A stretch of DNA of 64,000 nt from Elusimicrobiota bacterium. Its GTDB lineage: Bacteria > Elusimicrobiota > UBA8919. How positions within the stretch are numbered: the first letter of the stretch is position 1; every line of letters begins with the position of its first letter. The stretch lies in assembly GCA_016928195.1 (NCBI GenBank), contig JAFGLF010000044.1:248001-312000 (forward strand), given 5' to 3'. This document shows positions 7,732 through 15,899 of this stretch, one piece after another. The notes under the pieces are model-generated. The model was not told the DNA's origin, did not search any database, and saw only the letters and a program-made list of their open reading frames with translations. Made by a program: the position numbers and the translations under genes.

Positions 7732-8822
7732 ACGAAAAAATTAAGAATATTCAGCCTCTTGATAAAAATATTTTTAAACAAACACAAAACAGGCTGGATA
7801 ATCTTACAAAACCTCAGGGTTCCCTCGGACGGCTGGAAGAACTTGCCAAACAAATTACGGCAATTACAGAGAAAGAAAACCCGGTTTTAGAGAAAAAAAC
7901 CATATTTACCCTGGCCGGTGACCATGGGATTGTCGACGAGGGCGTAAGCGCATATCCTAAAGAGGTCACACTGCAGATGGTTTATAATTTCATAAAAGGC
8001 GGAGCAGGGATAAATGTATTAGCTAAACATATCGGAGCAAAAGTTGTTGTTGCTGACCTGGGAGTAGCAAGTAAATTACAAATTACAAATGACAAATCAC
8101 AAAGATTCAGAGATAAGAAAATCAATTATGGTACGAAAAACTTTGCAAAAGGACCTGCAATGTCAAAAGAAGAAGCGGTAAAATCAATTGAGACAGGAAT
8201 GGAACTTGTCGAAGAAGAATTAGCGGGAGGGGTTGACCCCGAAGAATCCCGGAGGGATTTATACAGGATTGATATTATCGGAACAGGGGATATGGGAATT
8301 GGGAACACGACTCCATCATCAGCAATTACATCCGTTATCTGCAGTGTACCCGTTGAGGAGGTTACGGGAAGAGGGACGGGAATTAATGATAAAGCATTAA
8401 AAAACAAAATTTCAGCAATAAAAAAAGGAATCGAAATAAATAAACCTGATGCTAAAAACGGTATTGACGTATTGTCAAAGGTCGGCGGATATGAAATCGG
8501 AGGACTTGCAGGGATAATACTTGCCGGCGCAATCCACAGAATTCCGGTAGTTATTGACGGATTTATTTCCGGAGCAGCAGCACTCTTGGCATATACGATA
8601 CAGCCGATAACAAAAGATTACCTAATTGCTTCACACTGTTCGGTCGAACAAGGGCATAGTATCATTTTAAAACACCTTGGATTAAAACCTATTTTAGATT
8701 TAAACCTCCGTCTCGGAGAAGGTACAGGGGCAGCACTCGCTATAAGTATTGCTGAGGCAAGCTGCAAAATACTTACACAGATGGCAACCTTTCAAAACGC
8801 CGGAGTAAGTACAAAAAACTGA
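7725..8822 (+). CDS. cobT: Nicotinate-nucleotide:dimethylbenzimidazole phosphoribosyltransferase
   Basis: This 365-residue CobT activates the lower-ligand base to its alpha-riboside phosphate. Visible motifs are LTKPQGSLGRLEELA, TLAGDHGIVDEGVSAYP, GDMGIGNTTPSSAI and near the end LRLGEGTGAALA, with the catalytic Glu. Two segments look inserted relative to the family: residues about 117-125, encoded by four tandem 7-bp words (8073-8100), and residues about 169-178, encoded by two small palindromes (8229-8240 and 8245-8259). The frame is kept in both. The TGA stop begins the following family A array. The start follows GGAGG and overlaps the previous gene. Confidence 0.93.
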   Translation: MLNEKIKNIQPLDKNIFKQTQNRLDNLTKPQGSLGRLEELAKQITAITEKENPVLEKKTIFTLAGDHGIVDEGVSAYPKEVTLQMVYNFIKGGAGINVLAKHIGAKVVVADLGVASKLQITNDKSQRFRDKKINYGTKNFAKGPAMSKEEAVKSIETGMELVEEELAGGVDPEESRRDLYRIDIIGTGDMGIGNTTPSSAITSVICSVPVEEVTGRGTGINDKALKNKISAIKKGIEINKPDAKNGIDVLSKVGGYEIGGLAGIILAGAIHRIPVVIDGFISGAAALLAYTIQPITKDYLIASHCSVEQGHSIILKHLGLKPILDLNLRLGEGTGAALAISIAEASCKILTQMATFQNAGVSTKN

Positions 8823-9015
8823 TTACAGCGATAAAACAAACGATATCACCGATACGGAAAAAGAATTATCGCTGGAATCGGAATTTCATCGCTGTTATCA
8901 GCAGTTAAAATCGCTGGTATCGGTAGTTCATCGTTGCTATCAGTGATGTATCACCGTAATCGGCCGTTCATCACCGGTATCAGAGCATTATCTCTGTTAT
9001 CGGTAGTTTATCTCT
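8820..9015. repeat. Family A array, asymmetric, with expanded right arm
   Basis: The left arm begins at the cobT stop (TGATTACAGCGAT). The right arm from about 8878 is expanded: ATC recurs with alternating 9- and 11-bp steps for more than ten steps, defining a 20-bp unit. The open frame running upstream from cobS through this array is an artefact. Confidence 0.75.
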
Positions 9016-9029
9016 GTTATTATATATCT

Positions 9030-9764
9030 ATGTTTAAGAGTTTTTTTACAGCAGTAGGATTTTTAACGATTATTCCTGTTCCTAAAAAATATTCCCGGGA
9101 GTTCAGGCATTCTATAATCTTTTTCCCGATAGCAGGCCTATTGATTGGGGGTATTCTAACAGGAATTTATCTCCTTTTCTCAAAATTTACACCAAAAATT
9201 GTAACAGATTTTCTTGTTTTAGCAGTACTTACCTCTATATCAGGAGGAATACATATTGACGGATTAGCCGATACACTCGACGGCTTTTACGGCGGGAAGG
9301 ATAAATCATCAATTATAGGAATAATGGATGACCCGCATCCCGGTACTATCGGCATAACAGGAATTATTCTTATTTTACTGGGTAAGTTTCTGCTTCTATA
9401 TTCTCTTCCGTTGGAACACGTTTTTCAAGCATTAATTCTGACGGCTGTTATTTCGAGATTTTGCATGACACTTCCTATAGCAATTTCCAAACCGGCAAAG
9501 GAGGGTTTGGGAAAAACATTTATCTCTTCAGCTAAAGGCATTGATTGTCTGATTGCAGGAATTCTTACGGTAATTATTATACTTACATTTACTCATTTTG
9601 AATTATCCGTATTAACAATATTTGCCGCAGTAATATTATTTACACTGATATTTACAAAACTAAGCGAATATAAAATCGGAGGAATCACAGGAGATATTCT
9701 GGGCTTCATAAACGAAATATCAGAAGTTCTGACCCTGTTAATAGTTATAATATTGATATGTTAA
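9030..9764 (+). CDS. cobS: Adenosylcobinamide-GDP ribazoletransferase (cobalamin synthase)
   Basis: The 244-residue membrane protein starts MFKSFFTAVGFLTIIPVPKK. It has the CobS motif GGIHIDGLADTLDGFYGG and further DDPHPGTIG and ITGDILGFINE, with several hydrophobic segments. It joins AdoCbi-GDP with alpha-ribazole (phosphate) in the inner membrane, completing cobalamin. The ATG at 9030 is chosen because homology begins there; the frame upstream is repeat DNA. It overlaps btuF by 7 bases. Confidence 0.94.
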   Translation: MFKSFFTAVGFLTIIPVPKKYSREFRHSIIFFPIAGLLIGGILTGIYLLFSKFTPKIVTDFLVLAVLTSISGGIHIDGLADTLDGFYGGKDKSSIIGIMDDPHPGTIGITGIILILLGKFLLLYSLPLEHVFQALILTAVISRFCMTLPIAISKPAKEGLGKTFISSAKGIDCLIAGILTVIIILTFTHFELSVLTIFAAVILFTLIFTKLSEYKIGGITGDILGFINEISEVLTLLIVIILIC

Positions 9765-10591
9765 AATTTACAATACCGGTATTTCTTGTTTTTTCACTTG
9801 CAGCTTCCGTTTTTGCCGAGAAAACTCCTGAAAGAATAATTTCTCTGGGGCCGGTAATAACCGAGGAGCTTTATCTATTAGGGCAGGAAGATAAAATAGT
9901 CGGAGTAACCGTATATTGTCAGAAACCTGACGATGCAAAAAACAAAGAAAAAATAGGAAATGTAATGGAAGTAAATATTGAAAAAATCATAGATCTTAAA
10001 CCTGATCTGGTTCTGGCAACGGGTTTAACCAAACCGGAGCAGATTAATAAATTAAAATCACTCGGTATAAGAGTACTTTCTTTTTCTATTTATAAAAATA
10101 AAACCTTTTCTCAAATCTGCGAACAATTTATGGAATTGGGAGAAATCGTCGGCAATAAAGAAAAGGCGGAACAGATTGTCCGTAAAGCAAAAAAGAAAGT
10201 TAAATCAATTCATAACAAAACTAAAAACCTCTCAAATCCAAAGATACTTATGCAAATAGGCGCAAAACCATTATGGATAGCGACAAAAGATTCATTTCTC
10301 AATGATTTCATAGTGTTAGCTGGCGGAGAAAATATAGGACATTCGGGCAGAAACGGTCTTTATAGCAGAGAAAAAGTCCTCGAACAAAATCCGGATATGA
10401 TTCTTATTATAACTATGGGTATAGTCAGCGATGAAGAAAAGGAAATCTGGCAGAAATACAATACCTTAAACGCAGTAAAAAATAACAGAATCTATATTAT
10501 AGATTCTTATAAGGTCTGCAGTCCGACACCGGAAAGCTTTGCTGAAACTTTAGAAGAAATAGCCAAACTCATTCACCCCGAACTAAGATGA
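9758..10591 (+). CDS. btuF: Cobalamin ABC transporter substrate-binding protein (BtuF type)
   Basis: The 277-residue protein starts with a signal peptide (MLKFTIPVFLVFSLAASVFA, cleavage likely before EKTPERI). RIISLGPVITEELYLLG, LKPDLVLA and the class III binding-protein layout follow, ending IDSYKVCSPTPESFAETLEE. It would bind corrinoids in the periplasm and deliver them to BtuCD. A metal-chelate substrate cannot be excluded from sequence alone, but its place among cob genes supports corrinoids. It overlaps cobS upstream and the second cobA downstream (ATGA-type overlap). Confidence 0.87.
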   Translation: MLKFTIPVFLVFSLAASVFAEKTPERIISLGPVITEELYLLGQEDKIVGVTVYCQKPDDAKNKEKIGNVMEVNIEKIIDLKPDLVLATGLTKPEQINKLKSLGIRVLSFSIYKNKTFSQICEQFMELGEIVGNKEKAEQIVRKAKKKVKSIHNKTKNLSNPKILMQIGAKPLWIATKDSFLNDFIVLAGGENIGHSGRNGLYSREKVLEQNPDMILIITMGIVSDEEKEIWQKYNTLNAVKNNRIYIIDSYKVCSPTPESFAETLEEIAKLIHPELR

Positions 10592-11112
10592 AAAAAGGAC
10601 TGATTCAAATTTATACAGGTAACGGCAAGGGTAAAACCACCGCTGCTATAGGACTGGCTGTTAGAGCCGTATCCCGTGGTTTAAAGGTATGTTTTATTAC
10701 CTTTTTTAAACCTAACCATATCTTTGAACCGGGACAGGGTAAACTTATGAGAAGTACCGGTGTTGACGTATATAATCTTATCCCTGAAAAACTTAATTCT
10801 TATGAAAAAAAAGGATTTAAGAAATGCAGAAAAAAATGTTTGGATTTATTATTGTTTATTGAAAAAACTTTTTATACGAACTACGGCCTGCTTATCTTAG
10901 ACGAAATGAACATTATTTTGAAGATGGGATATATTAAAAATAAAGAAATTTTAAATTTTATAGAAAGGAAACCTGAAAAAACGGAAATTGTATTTACTGG
11001 AAGATATGCACCTCAATCTTTAATAAAAAAAGCGCACTTGGTAAGTGAAATAAAAAAAATAAAACATCCTTATGATACCGGAATTAAAGAACGAAAGGGA
11101 ATAGATGGGTAA
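10588..11112 (+). CDS. Cob(I)alamin adenosyltransferase (CobA type), second copy
   Basis: The 174-residue paralogue of the 5720 gene carries the P-loop YTGNGKGKTTAAIGLAVRA, LLILDEMNIIL and the ending HPYDTGIKERKGIDG. The two copies differ through the middle third, including the region around residues 35-65 that differs between CobA subgroups. It is translationally linked to btuF (4-base overlap) and btuC (8-base overlap), so it is made with the transporter. Possible specialisation, one copy for imported corrinoid and one for intermediates, is inference. Confidence 0.88.
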   Translation: MKKGLIQIYTGNGKGKTTAAIGLAVRAVSRGLKVCFITFFKPNHIFEPGQGKLMRSTGVDVYNLIPEKLNSYEKKGFKKCRKKCLDLLLFIEKTFYTNYGLLILDEMNIILKMGYIKNKEILNFIERKPEKTEIVFTGRYAPQSLIKKAHLVSEIKKIKHPYDTGIKERKGIDG

Positions 11113-12121
11113 GAAACTAAACCGCTGGATTATCTACATATTGTTTTTAGGAGCTATTCTCCTGGTTGTGAGTATTTTCTCTTTATGCACCGGTTCAGTG
11201 GCAATACCTCTTAAAAAAGTTATTTCTTCAATATTTGAAGGCAGGGGTAGTGCTGAATACAGCATTATCTTTGATATCAGGATGTCCCGTATTGTCCTTG
11301 GTTTTGCAATAGGCGGTTCATTGTCTCTGGCAGGAGTAATACTGCAGGGAATGTTCCGTAATCCACTGGTTGAACCATACACACTGGGTATTTCAGGAGG
11401 AGCGGCATTGGGGGTATGCCTGAACATCATCCTAGGATTTAACGGCATTCTCGGCATTTTTTCTATGCCTATTTCCGGTTTTACAGGAGCAGTTTTGGTA
11501 ATTATATTAATATATTTTTTAAGTATAAAAAAAGGTATATTGAAAATCCATGGACTTCTTTTAACAGGCGTAATGATAAGTTTCATTTCATCATCCTTAA
11601 TTATGCTTCTCATGGCTTTAACACACTCCGAAAATATTCATGGGATTGTTTTCTGGTTAATGGGTTCGCTGGAAGAACCAAACTGGTCATTAATAAAATT
11701 GGCTGTTTTAGTGTCTGTTTCCGGACTGATTCTTTCTTATCTTTTCTGTTTTGACCTTAACGCTATGTCTTTGGGAGAAGAAGAAGCATTGCATCTTGGC
11801 ATAAATATCGAGAAAACCAAACGTCTGCTTTTTATTCTTGCATCATTACTTACCGGCTTAAGTGTCTCTTTGACCGGCATAATCGGGTTCGTCGGACTGG
11901 TTGTCCCGCACTTTGTACGCATGTTTGTGGGGGCAGACCATAGAATACTTTTAATGGGTTCTTACTTATGCGGAGCAACTTTCCTGATTTTCTGTGATAC
12001 TCTAGCAAGAACAATTATTTCTCCTATGGAATTACCTGTAGGAGTAATTACCGGTATTCTGGGAGGAACCTTTTTTGTTTATGCTTTGACAAAAAAACAG
12101 GTCGTTCTGGGAGAAAAATAA
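11105..12121 (+). CDS. btuC: Cobalamin ABC transporter permease (BtuC/FecCD family)
   Basis: The 338-residue integral membrane protein has the FecCD signatures: RMSRIVLGFAIGGSLSLAGV, LQGMFRNPLVEPYTLGISGG, GLTGIIGFVGLVVPH after a long run of membrane helices, and FCDTLARTI near the end. It forms the transmembrane channel with BtuD. It sits between the second cobA and btuD, overlapping both. Confidence 0.92.
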   Translation: MGKKLNRWIIYILFLGAILLVVSIFSLCTGSVAIPLKKVISSIFEGRGSAEYSIIFDIRMSRIVLGFAIGGSLSLAGVILQGMFRNPLVEPYTLGISGGAALGVCLNIILGFNGILGIFSMPISGFTGAVLVIILIYFLSIKKGILKIHGLLLTGVMISFISSSLIMLLMALTHSENIHGIVFWLMGSLEEPNWSLIKLAVLVSVSGLILSYLFCFDLNAMSLGEEEALHLGINIEKTKRLLFILASLLTGLSVSLTGIIGFVGLVVPHFVRMFVGADHRILLMGSYLCGATFLIFCDTLARTIISPMELPVGVITGILGGTFFVYALTKKQVVLGEK

Positions 12122-12921
12122 TGCTTCAAATAAATAATTTAACCTGCGGATACGATTCAAAACCGGTCCTCCGTAATATTAACTCCAAAATAAATTCCGG
12201 GGAACTTATCGGAATAATAGGTCCTAACGGTTCAGGGAAAACCACGCTTCTTCGTTCAATAACCAGAGTCCTTAAACCTCAAAAAGGTGAGGTTATGTTT
12301 GAAGAAAAAAATATATTAAATATAGGGTTTAGGGAACTGGCTAAAAAAATTGCGGTAGTTTCCCAGAATTTTGAGTGTAACTATATAAGTGTTGAAGAGT
12401 TTGTTCTTTTAGGCAGAATTCCTTATTATAAAAGGTTTCAGTTGTTTGAAACAAAAAATGACAGAGAAATCGCCGAAAAATATATGTTTCTAACAGATAC
12501 GTTAAAGTTCAGAAATCAGCCAATTAAAGACATTAGCGGCGGAGAAAGACAACTCGTTCTTATAGCAAGGGCCCTCGCTCAGGAACCAAAATTACTTTTA
12601 CTGGATGAGCCCACTGCACATTTAGATATAACACATCAGGTCAGAATTTTGAATCTTATAAGAAAATTAAATAAAGAATTAGGTCTTACTGTAATCATGG
12701 TTCTGCATGACCTTAATCTAGCAGCCGAATATTGCGAAAAACTGATTCTTATTAATAACGGTAAAATTCATAAAATGGGGCAGCCGGAAGAGGTTTTAGA
12801 TTATCGGATTATAGAAGAAGTTTATAAGACAGTCGTTGTTGTAAAGAAAAATCCGATTTCAAAGAAACCATTTGTGATTTTAGTATCAAAAAATTTGAAT
12901 GGAACAGGGAATCCCGTGTAA
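12121..12921 (+). CDS. btuD: Cobalamin ABC transporter ATPase (BtuD type)
   Basis: The 266-residue ATPase has Walker A GPNGSGKTTLLR near residue 37, signature ISGGERQLV, Walker B LLLLDEPTAHLD and the switch VLHDLNLA. The start codon overlaps the btuC stop. Its last eight residues (LNGTGNPV) and stop are encoded by the 5' part of the next cobalamin riboswitch, so translating ribosomes enter the aptamer. Confidence 0.93.
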   Translation: MLQINNLTCGYDSKPVLRNINSKINSGELIGIIGPNGSGKTTLLRSITRVLKPQKGEVMFEEKNILNIGFRELAKKIAVVSQNFECNYISVEEFVLLGRIPYYKRFQLFETKNDREIAEKYMFLTDTLKFRNQPIKDISGGERQLVLIARALAQEPKLLLLDEPTAHLDITHQVRILNLIRKLNKELGLTVIMVLHDLNLAAEYCEKLILINNGKIHKMGQPEEVLDYRIIEEVYKTVVVVKKNPISKKPFVILVSKNLNGTGNPV

Positions 12922-13086
12922 ATCGGGAACAGTCCCGCTACTGTAACTCCGCTCCGACGCCCGCCTGAATGACCTAGTCGGGCAGGTAACGTCGGAGAAC
13001 CCTTTCAGTGTTAAGTGTCACTGCCCCGACATGTCGGGATGGGAAGATAGCTGAAAGAGAGGAGAAGTCAGGAAACCTACCCATTC
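12897..13086 (+). promoter_or_regulatory. Full-size cobalamin riboswitch upstream of btuB, overlapping btuD
   Basis: The P1 stem GAATGG (12897-12902) pairs with CCATTC (13081-13086). The core has GGGAATCCCGTGTAAATCGGG and AGTCCCGCTACTGTAA. The B12 box AGTCAGGAAACCTACC lies at 13067-13082. Two peripheral arms carry repeat palindromes: CCCGCCTGA...GTCGGGCAGG (12960-12986), also seen elsewhere in the window, and CCCGACATGTCGGG (13025-13038). The btuD stop codon (12919-12921) lies inside the aptamer. Confidence 0.93.
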
Positions 13087-13090
13087 GTAA

Positions 13091-13116
13091 TCCCGCCCCG
13101 ATACATCGGGGCGGGA
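13091..13116 (+). promoter_or_regulatory. 12-bp hairpin right after the btuB riboswitch
   Basis: Perfect stem TCCCGCCCCGAT / ATCGGGGCGGGA with a 2-base centre, starting five bases after the aptamer. No T-tract follows, so it is not a standard intrinsic terminator. It may be the expression platform acting on translation, or another inserted palindrome. Confidence 0.5.
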
Positions 13117-13265
13117 CTCTTCGAGAGAAAGGGGGATAAAAAATGCAAGTAAAAAGTTAAAAGTTTCCGCCACTGAAACATCGGCGGATCCGCCAAAGAA
13201 ATAGCGGCGGAAAAAATTGAAATTAGGGGAATGGGATATTTGGAAAATATTAAAATGGAGGAAAA
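13117..13265. other. btuB leader with double TCCGCC palindrome and a mini-ORF
   Basis: A purine-rich AAAGGGGG precedes a five-codon ORF (13142-13159, MQVKS). A double palindrome follows at 13166-13211: TCCGCC-11-GGCGGA directly followed by TCCGCC-11-GGCGGA, the same plan as the element inside apt. btuB then starts after TGGAGG. Whether the mini-ORF is translated is unknown. Confidence 0.5.
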
Positions 13266-15143
13266 ATGTTTAGAACTACAAAATTATTATTTTTACTTGT
13301 TACCTTGTTACCCTGTTACCTTACTATCTGCTTTTGTGCGGAAGAAACTGCCGTATTTATCGGGCTGAGAAAGGAAGTCCCCATAGAAAAAAACCCTGTA
13401 AACATTTCGGTTATTAATGAAATAGACATTGTAGAAAAAAATGCAAAAACTGCAGGCGAAGCAATGGAAGAAACACCGGGTATTACCGAAATATCAAAAA
13501 GAGGAACCGTGGGATCGGAATCAACAATGCGTATAAGAAGCGGAGGTGATTCATCCAAACAGGTCCTCGTTATGGTTGACGGAAGACCCGTAAACGATAC
13601 TGCGCTCGGTTTTGCAAATTTAGCCAGTATCCCGACAGAAAATATAGAAAGAATAGAAATACTTAAAGGACCTGCTTCGGCGCTTTACGGGGCAAATGCT
13701 CTTGGTGGTGCTGTTAATATTATTACCAAAAAAGCCGTTGAGGAAAAACCGAAAACAGAAGTCGGGATCAGCGCTACTAATTTCAGTACGACATTGTACA
13801 ATATGAATTTTTCTGCAAAGCCCGGCAAGGCAAACATCTTTCTTTCCGGTGATAAGAGTAAATCCACTGGTTTCAGAAAAAACTCAAATTATAATGATTT
13901 AAACCTGTTTTTTAAGGTAGGATATGATTTTGAAAAATCCGGTAAACTCAATCTTAGCAACGGGTTGGGGAGATCCGAACTCAGCATGGCAGGCAGGAAT
14001 TATACACCTATAGATGAATTTGACAATGACTTGGAGAGGGAAGCAACCACTCCGCTTGCATATCAGAAAGACAGAAATTATTACATCCAGCTTGAACATA
14101 GTTTAAAAATACAGGAAACAGAACTAAAAACAAACTTATACAGGGATTATGGATACAGACATTATAAGGATCCCGGTTCTGCATCTGACACAATTTCCAA
14201 ACCACAAAATTCCGGTCTTGGTATACAGGCAGAAACGGCTTATGATATTATTCTGGGTTTTGAAGGACGAATTGAAAAATTCAGAAGATCTGACCTGACA
14301 ATTGAGTCTATAAACGAAAAAAGATACAATCATGCCGTTTTTATTCAAAAAATGTTTAAACTTGACAAGTTATCACTGACACCCGGAGTACGGTATGACA
14401 ATAATTCTGAATATGAAAACTCAATAAATCCGCGGCTTTCCATTGTATACTTGTTAAATGATAATACGAAGTTATCTGCAAATGTTGGAACAGCTTTCAG
14501 GGCACCGACATTTGAAGACCTATATTCACCATTTGACGCGTCAATGTGGACACAGGGGAACCCGGATGTAGAATCCGAAAAATCCATAGGGACCGACTTG
14601 GGTGTTGAGTGCAAAATAAAAAAAGTTCTTGCATCAAGATTAATATTTTTCTATAATAGAACTAAAGATTTTATAGAGTGGGCGCCCACGAGTCCTTCCG
14701 GATTATGGATGCCTAATAATGTTTCAAAAACATTCTCAAGAGGTATCGAGGTAGAGATAGAAAATCCTTTATTAGAAAAAGTATCACAGAGTTTATCATA
14801 TACTTTTCTTGAAAGCAAAGGAAAAGCCGAAGGGGAAACATATAAAACCCTGCAATATACTCCAAAACACCGGATAAATTATACATTGAACTATTCGGCA
14901 CCGGCAAAAATTAAAACAAAAACCGAGATAACATATACCCATAAACAAACATGGGAGGACTGGAAAACCCATGAACTTCCGGGATACACATTGTTCAATT
15001 TAAAAATAAGCAGACCAATCTGCCAGTCGGAAGTGTTTTTTGCTGTTAAAAATATTTTTAATAAAAGATATGTGTCGCGCGAAAACTATCCGCTTCCGGG
15101 AAGGACATATTGGACGGGTATAAATATGTACCTTTGGAACTAA
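13266..15143 (+). CDS. btuB: TonB-dependent cobalamin receptor (BtuB type)
   Basis: The 625-residue outer-membrane receptor has a signal peptide ending near CFCA. A plug domain spans about 35-155: AGEAMEETPGITEISKRG, VLVMVDGRPVND and EILKGPASALYGANALGGA. A 22-strand barrel with many aromatic alternations follows, ending VKNIFNKRYV...GRTYWTGINMYLWN. It imports corrinoids with TonB energy, which agrees with the riboswitch in its leader. The codons for the signal peptide contain three tandem 8-bp repeats (13297-13320). TonB/ExbBD are not in the window. Confidence 0.9.
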   Translation: MFRTTKLLFLLVTLLPCYLTICFCAEETAVFIGLRKEVPIEKNPVNISVINEIDIVEKNAKTAGEAMEETPGITEISKRGTVGSESTMRIRSGGDSSKQVLVMVDGRPVNDTALGFANLASIPTENIERIEILKGPASALYGANALGGAVNIITKKAVEEKPKTEVGISATNFSTTLYNMNFSAKPGKANIFLSGDKSKSTGFRKNSNYNDLNLFFKVGYDFEKSGKLNLSNGLGRSELSMAGRNYTPIDEFDNDLEREATTPLAYQKDRNYYIQLEHSLKIQETELKTNLYRDYGYRHYKDPGSASDTISKPQNSGLGIQAETAYDIILGFEGRIEKFRRSDLTIESINEKRYNHAVFIQKMFKLDKLSLTPGVRYDNNSEYENSINPRLSIVYLLNDNTKLSANVGTAFRAPTFEDLYSPFDASMWTQGNPDVESEKSIGTDLGVECKIKKVLASRLIFFYNRTKDFIEWAPTSPSGLWMPNNVSKTFSRGIEVEIENPLLEKVSQSLSYTFLESKGKAEGETYKTLQYTPKHRINYTLNYSAPAKIKTKTEITYTHKQTWEDWKTHELPGYTLFNLKISRPICQSEVFFAVKNIFNKRYVSRENYPLPGRTYWTGINMYLWN

Positions 15144-15310
15144 TAAAAAAAGTTAGCAATTAGCAGTTAACAAGTAAAATTGAAACACAATAGAAATACA
15201 ATGGAAACACAGTAGAAATACAGTTGATACTGGAATGACAGGATTTATCGCTGGAATCTGTAGTTTCCGCCACGGCGGATTCGCCGAGGCGAAAAAATCA
15301 CTGAAATCAA
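15144..15310. repeat. Spacer with family D words and GGCGGA double hairpin
   Basis: Family D words (GAAACACAATAGAAATACAATG) lie on the left. A double hairpin TCCGCC-AC-GGCGGA / TTCGCC-GA-GGCGAA lies at about 15268-15295. No gene was seen. Confidence 0.6.
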
Positions 15311-15317
15311 TAATTAT

Positions 15318-15758
15318 ATGGAAAACTTTAAGATTCTGATAATAGAAGATGACTTATTGGTAAGCAATACATTAAAAAAGGCTTTAAAAAAATCCGGTTA
15401 TGAGGTTTTTACTGCATTTGACGGAATTGAAGCTGTGAAAATGGCACAGCAGGAAAAACCAAACTTAATCCTTTTGGATGTAATGCTGCCTAAAATGGAT
15501 GGTTTTTCTGTTATTGAAAAAATCAAAAATTCTCAGGATATCGCACATACTCCTATTATTGTTATGTCGGCTTTCTCTCCCACTATAATAAAAGAGAAAA
15601 TTCCTGAATATGAAAAAAAATCAAAGGGAAGCAGAACACTGTTTTTTATAAAAAAACCCTTTGAAACAGAAGATCTTTTAAAAGAAATTAAAGATTTTTT
15701 AATCAACAAAAAACATCTGCACGGAAAAATAATAAATATTGATGAACTGGAGATTTGA
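15318..15758 (+). CDS. Stand-alone response regulator receiver protein
   Basis: The 146-residue protein is a single CheY-like receiver domain: IIEDD near residues 8-12, the phosphoacceptor Asp in LILLDVMLPKMDG near residue 54, VMSAFS, and the conserved Lys in FFIKKPF. A short tail follows; there is no output domain. No histidine kinase is adjacent, so its partner is unknown. Confidence 0.9.
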   Translation: MENFKILIIEDDLLVSNTLKKALKKSGYEVFTAFDGIEAVKMAQQEKPNLILLDVMLPKMDGFSVIEKIKNSQDIAHTPIIVMSAFSPTIIKEKIPEYEKKSKGSRTLFFIKKPFETEDLLKEIKDFLINKKHLHGKIINIDELEI

Positions 15759-15800
15759 CTTCCCAAATACGCCTAAAATATAGGGTTATTTTTTTATTGA

Positions 15801-15890
15801 CCCTGTTAGAAATAGTATATACTTTTAGTAATATAAATTTTTTTTAAAAATTTCTAACAGGGTTGACTTTTTTCTAAAAAAGATTATACT
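15801..15890 (+). promoter_or_regulatory. Promoter with flanking 13-bp inverted repeat
   Basis: TTGACT (15863-15868), a 16-bp spacer and TATACT (15885-15890) lie nine bases before the flavin reductase ATG. The -35 box abuts the right arm of a perfect inverted repeat CCCTGTTAGAAAT (15801-15813) / ATTTCTAACAGGG (15850-15862). A weaker promoter-like TTGACC...TATACT (15-bp spacing) overlaps the left arm. The arms could be an operator. Confidence 0.6.
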
Positions 15891-15899
15891 ATTCCTGCT

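Noticed and set aside
8878-9015. Regular short repeats that could be a CRISPR array
   Set aside because: The unit is about 20 bp and degenerate throughout. There are no unique spacers of 30-40 bp, no conserved repeat and no cas genes.
8934-9029. Longer N-terminus for CobS
   Set aside because: The added codons are family A repeat words; CobS homology starts at 9030.
15797-15823. TTGACC...TATACT as a second promoter
   Set aside because: Spacing is only 15 bp and it overlaps the inverted-repeat arm. The 15863-15890 promoter is better.
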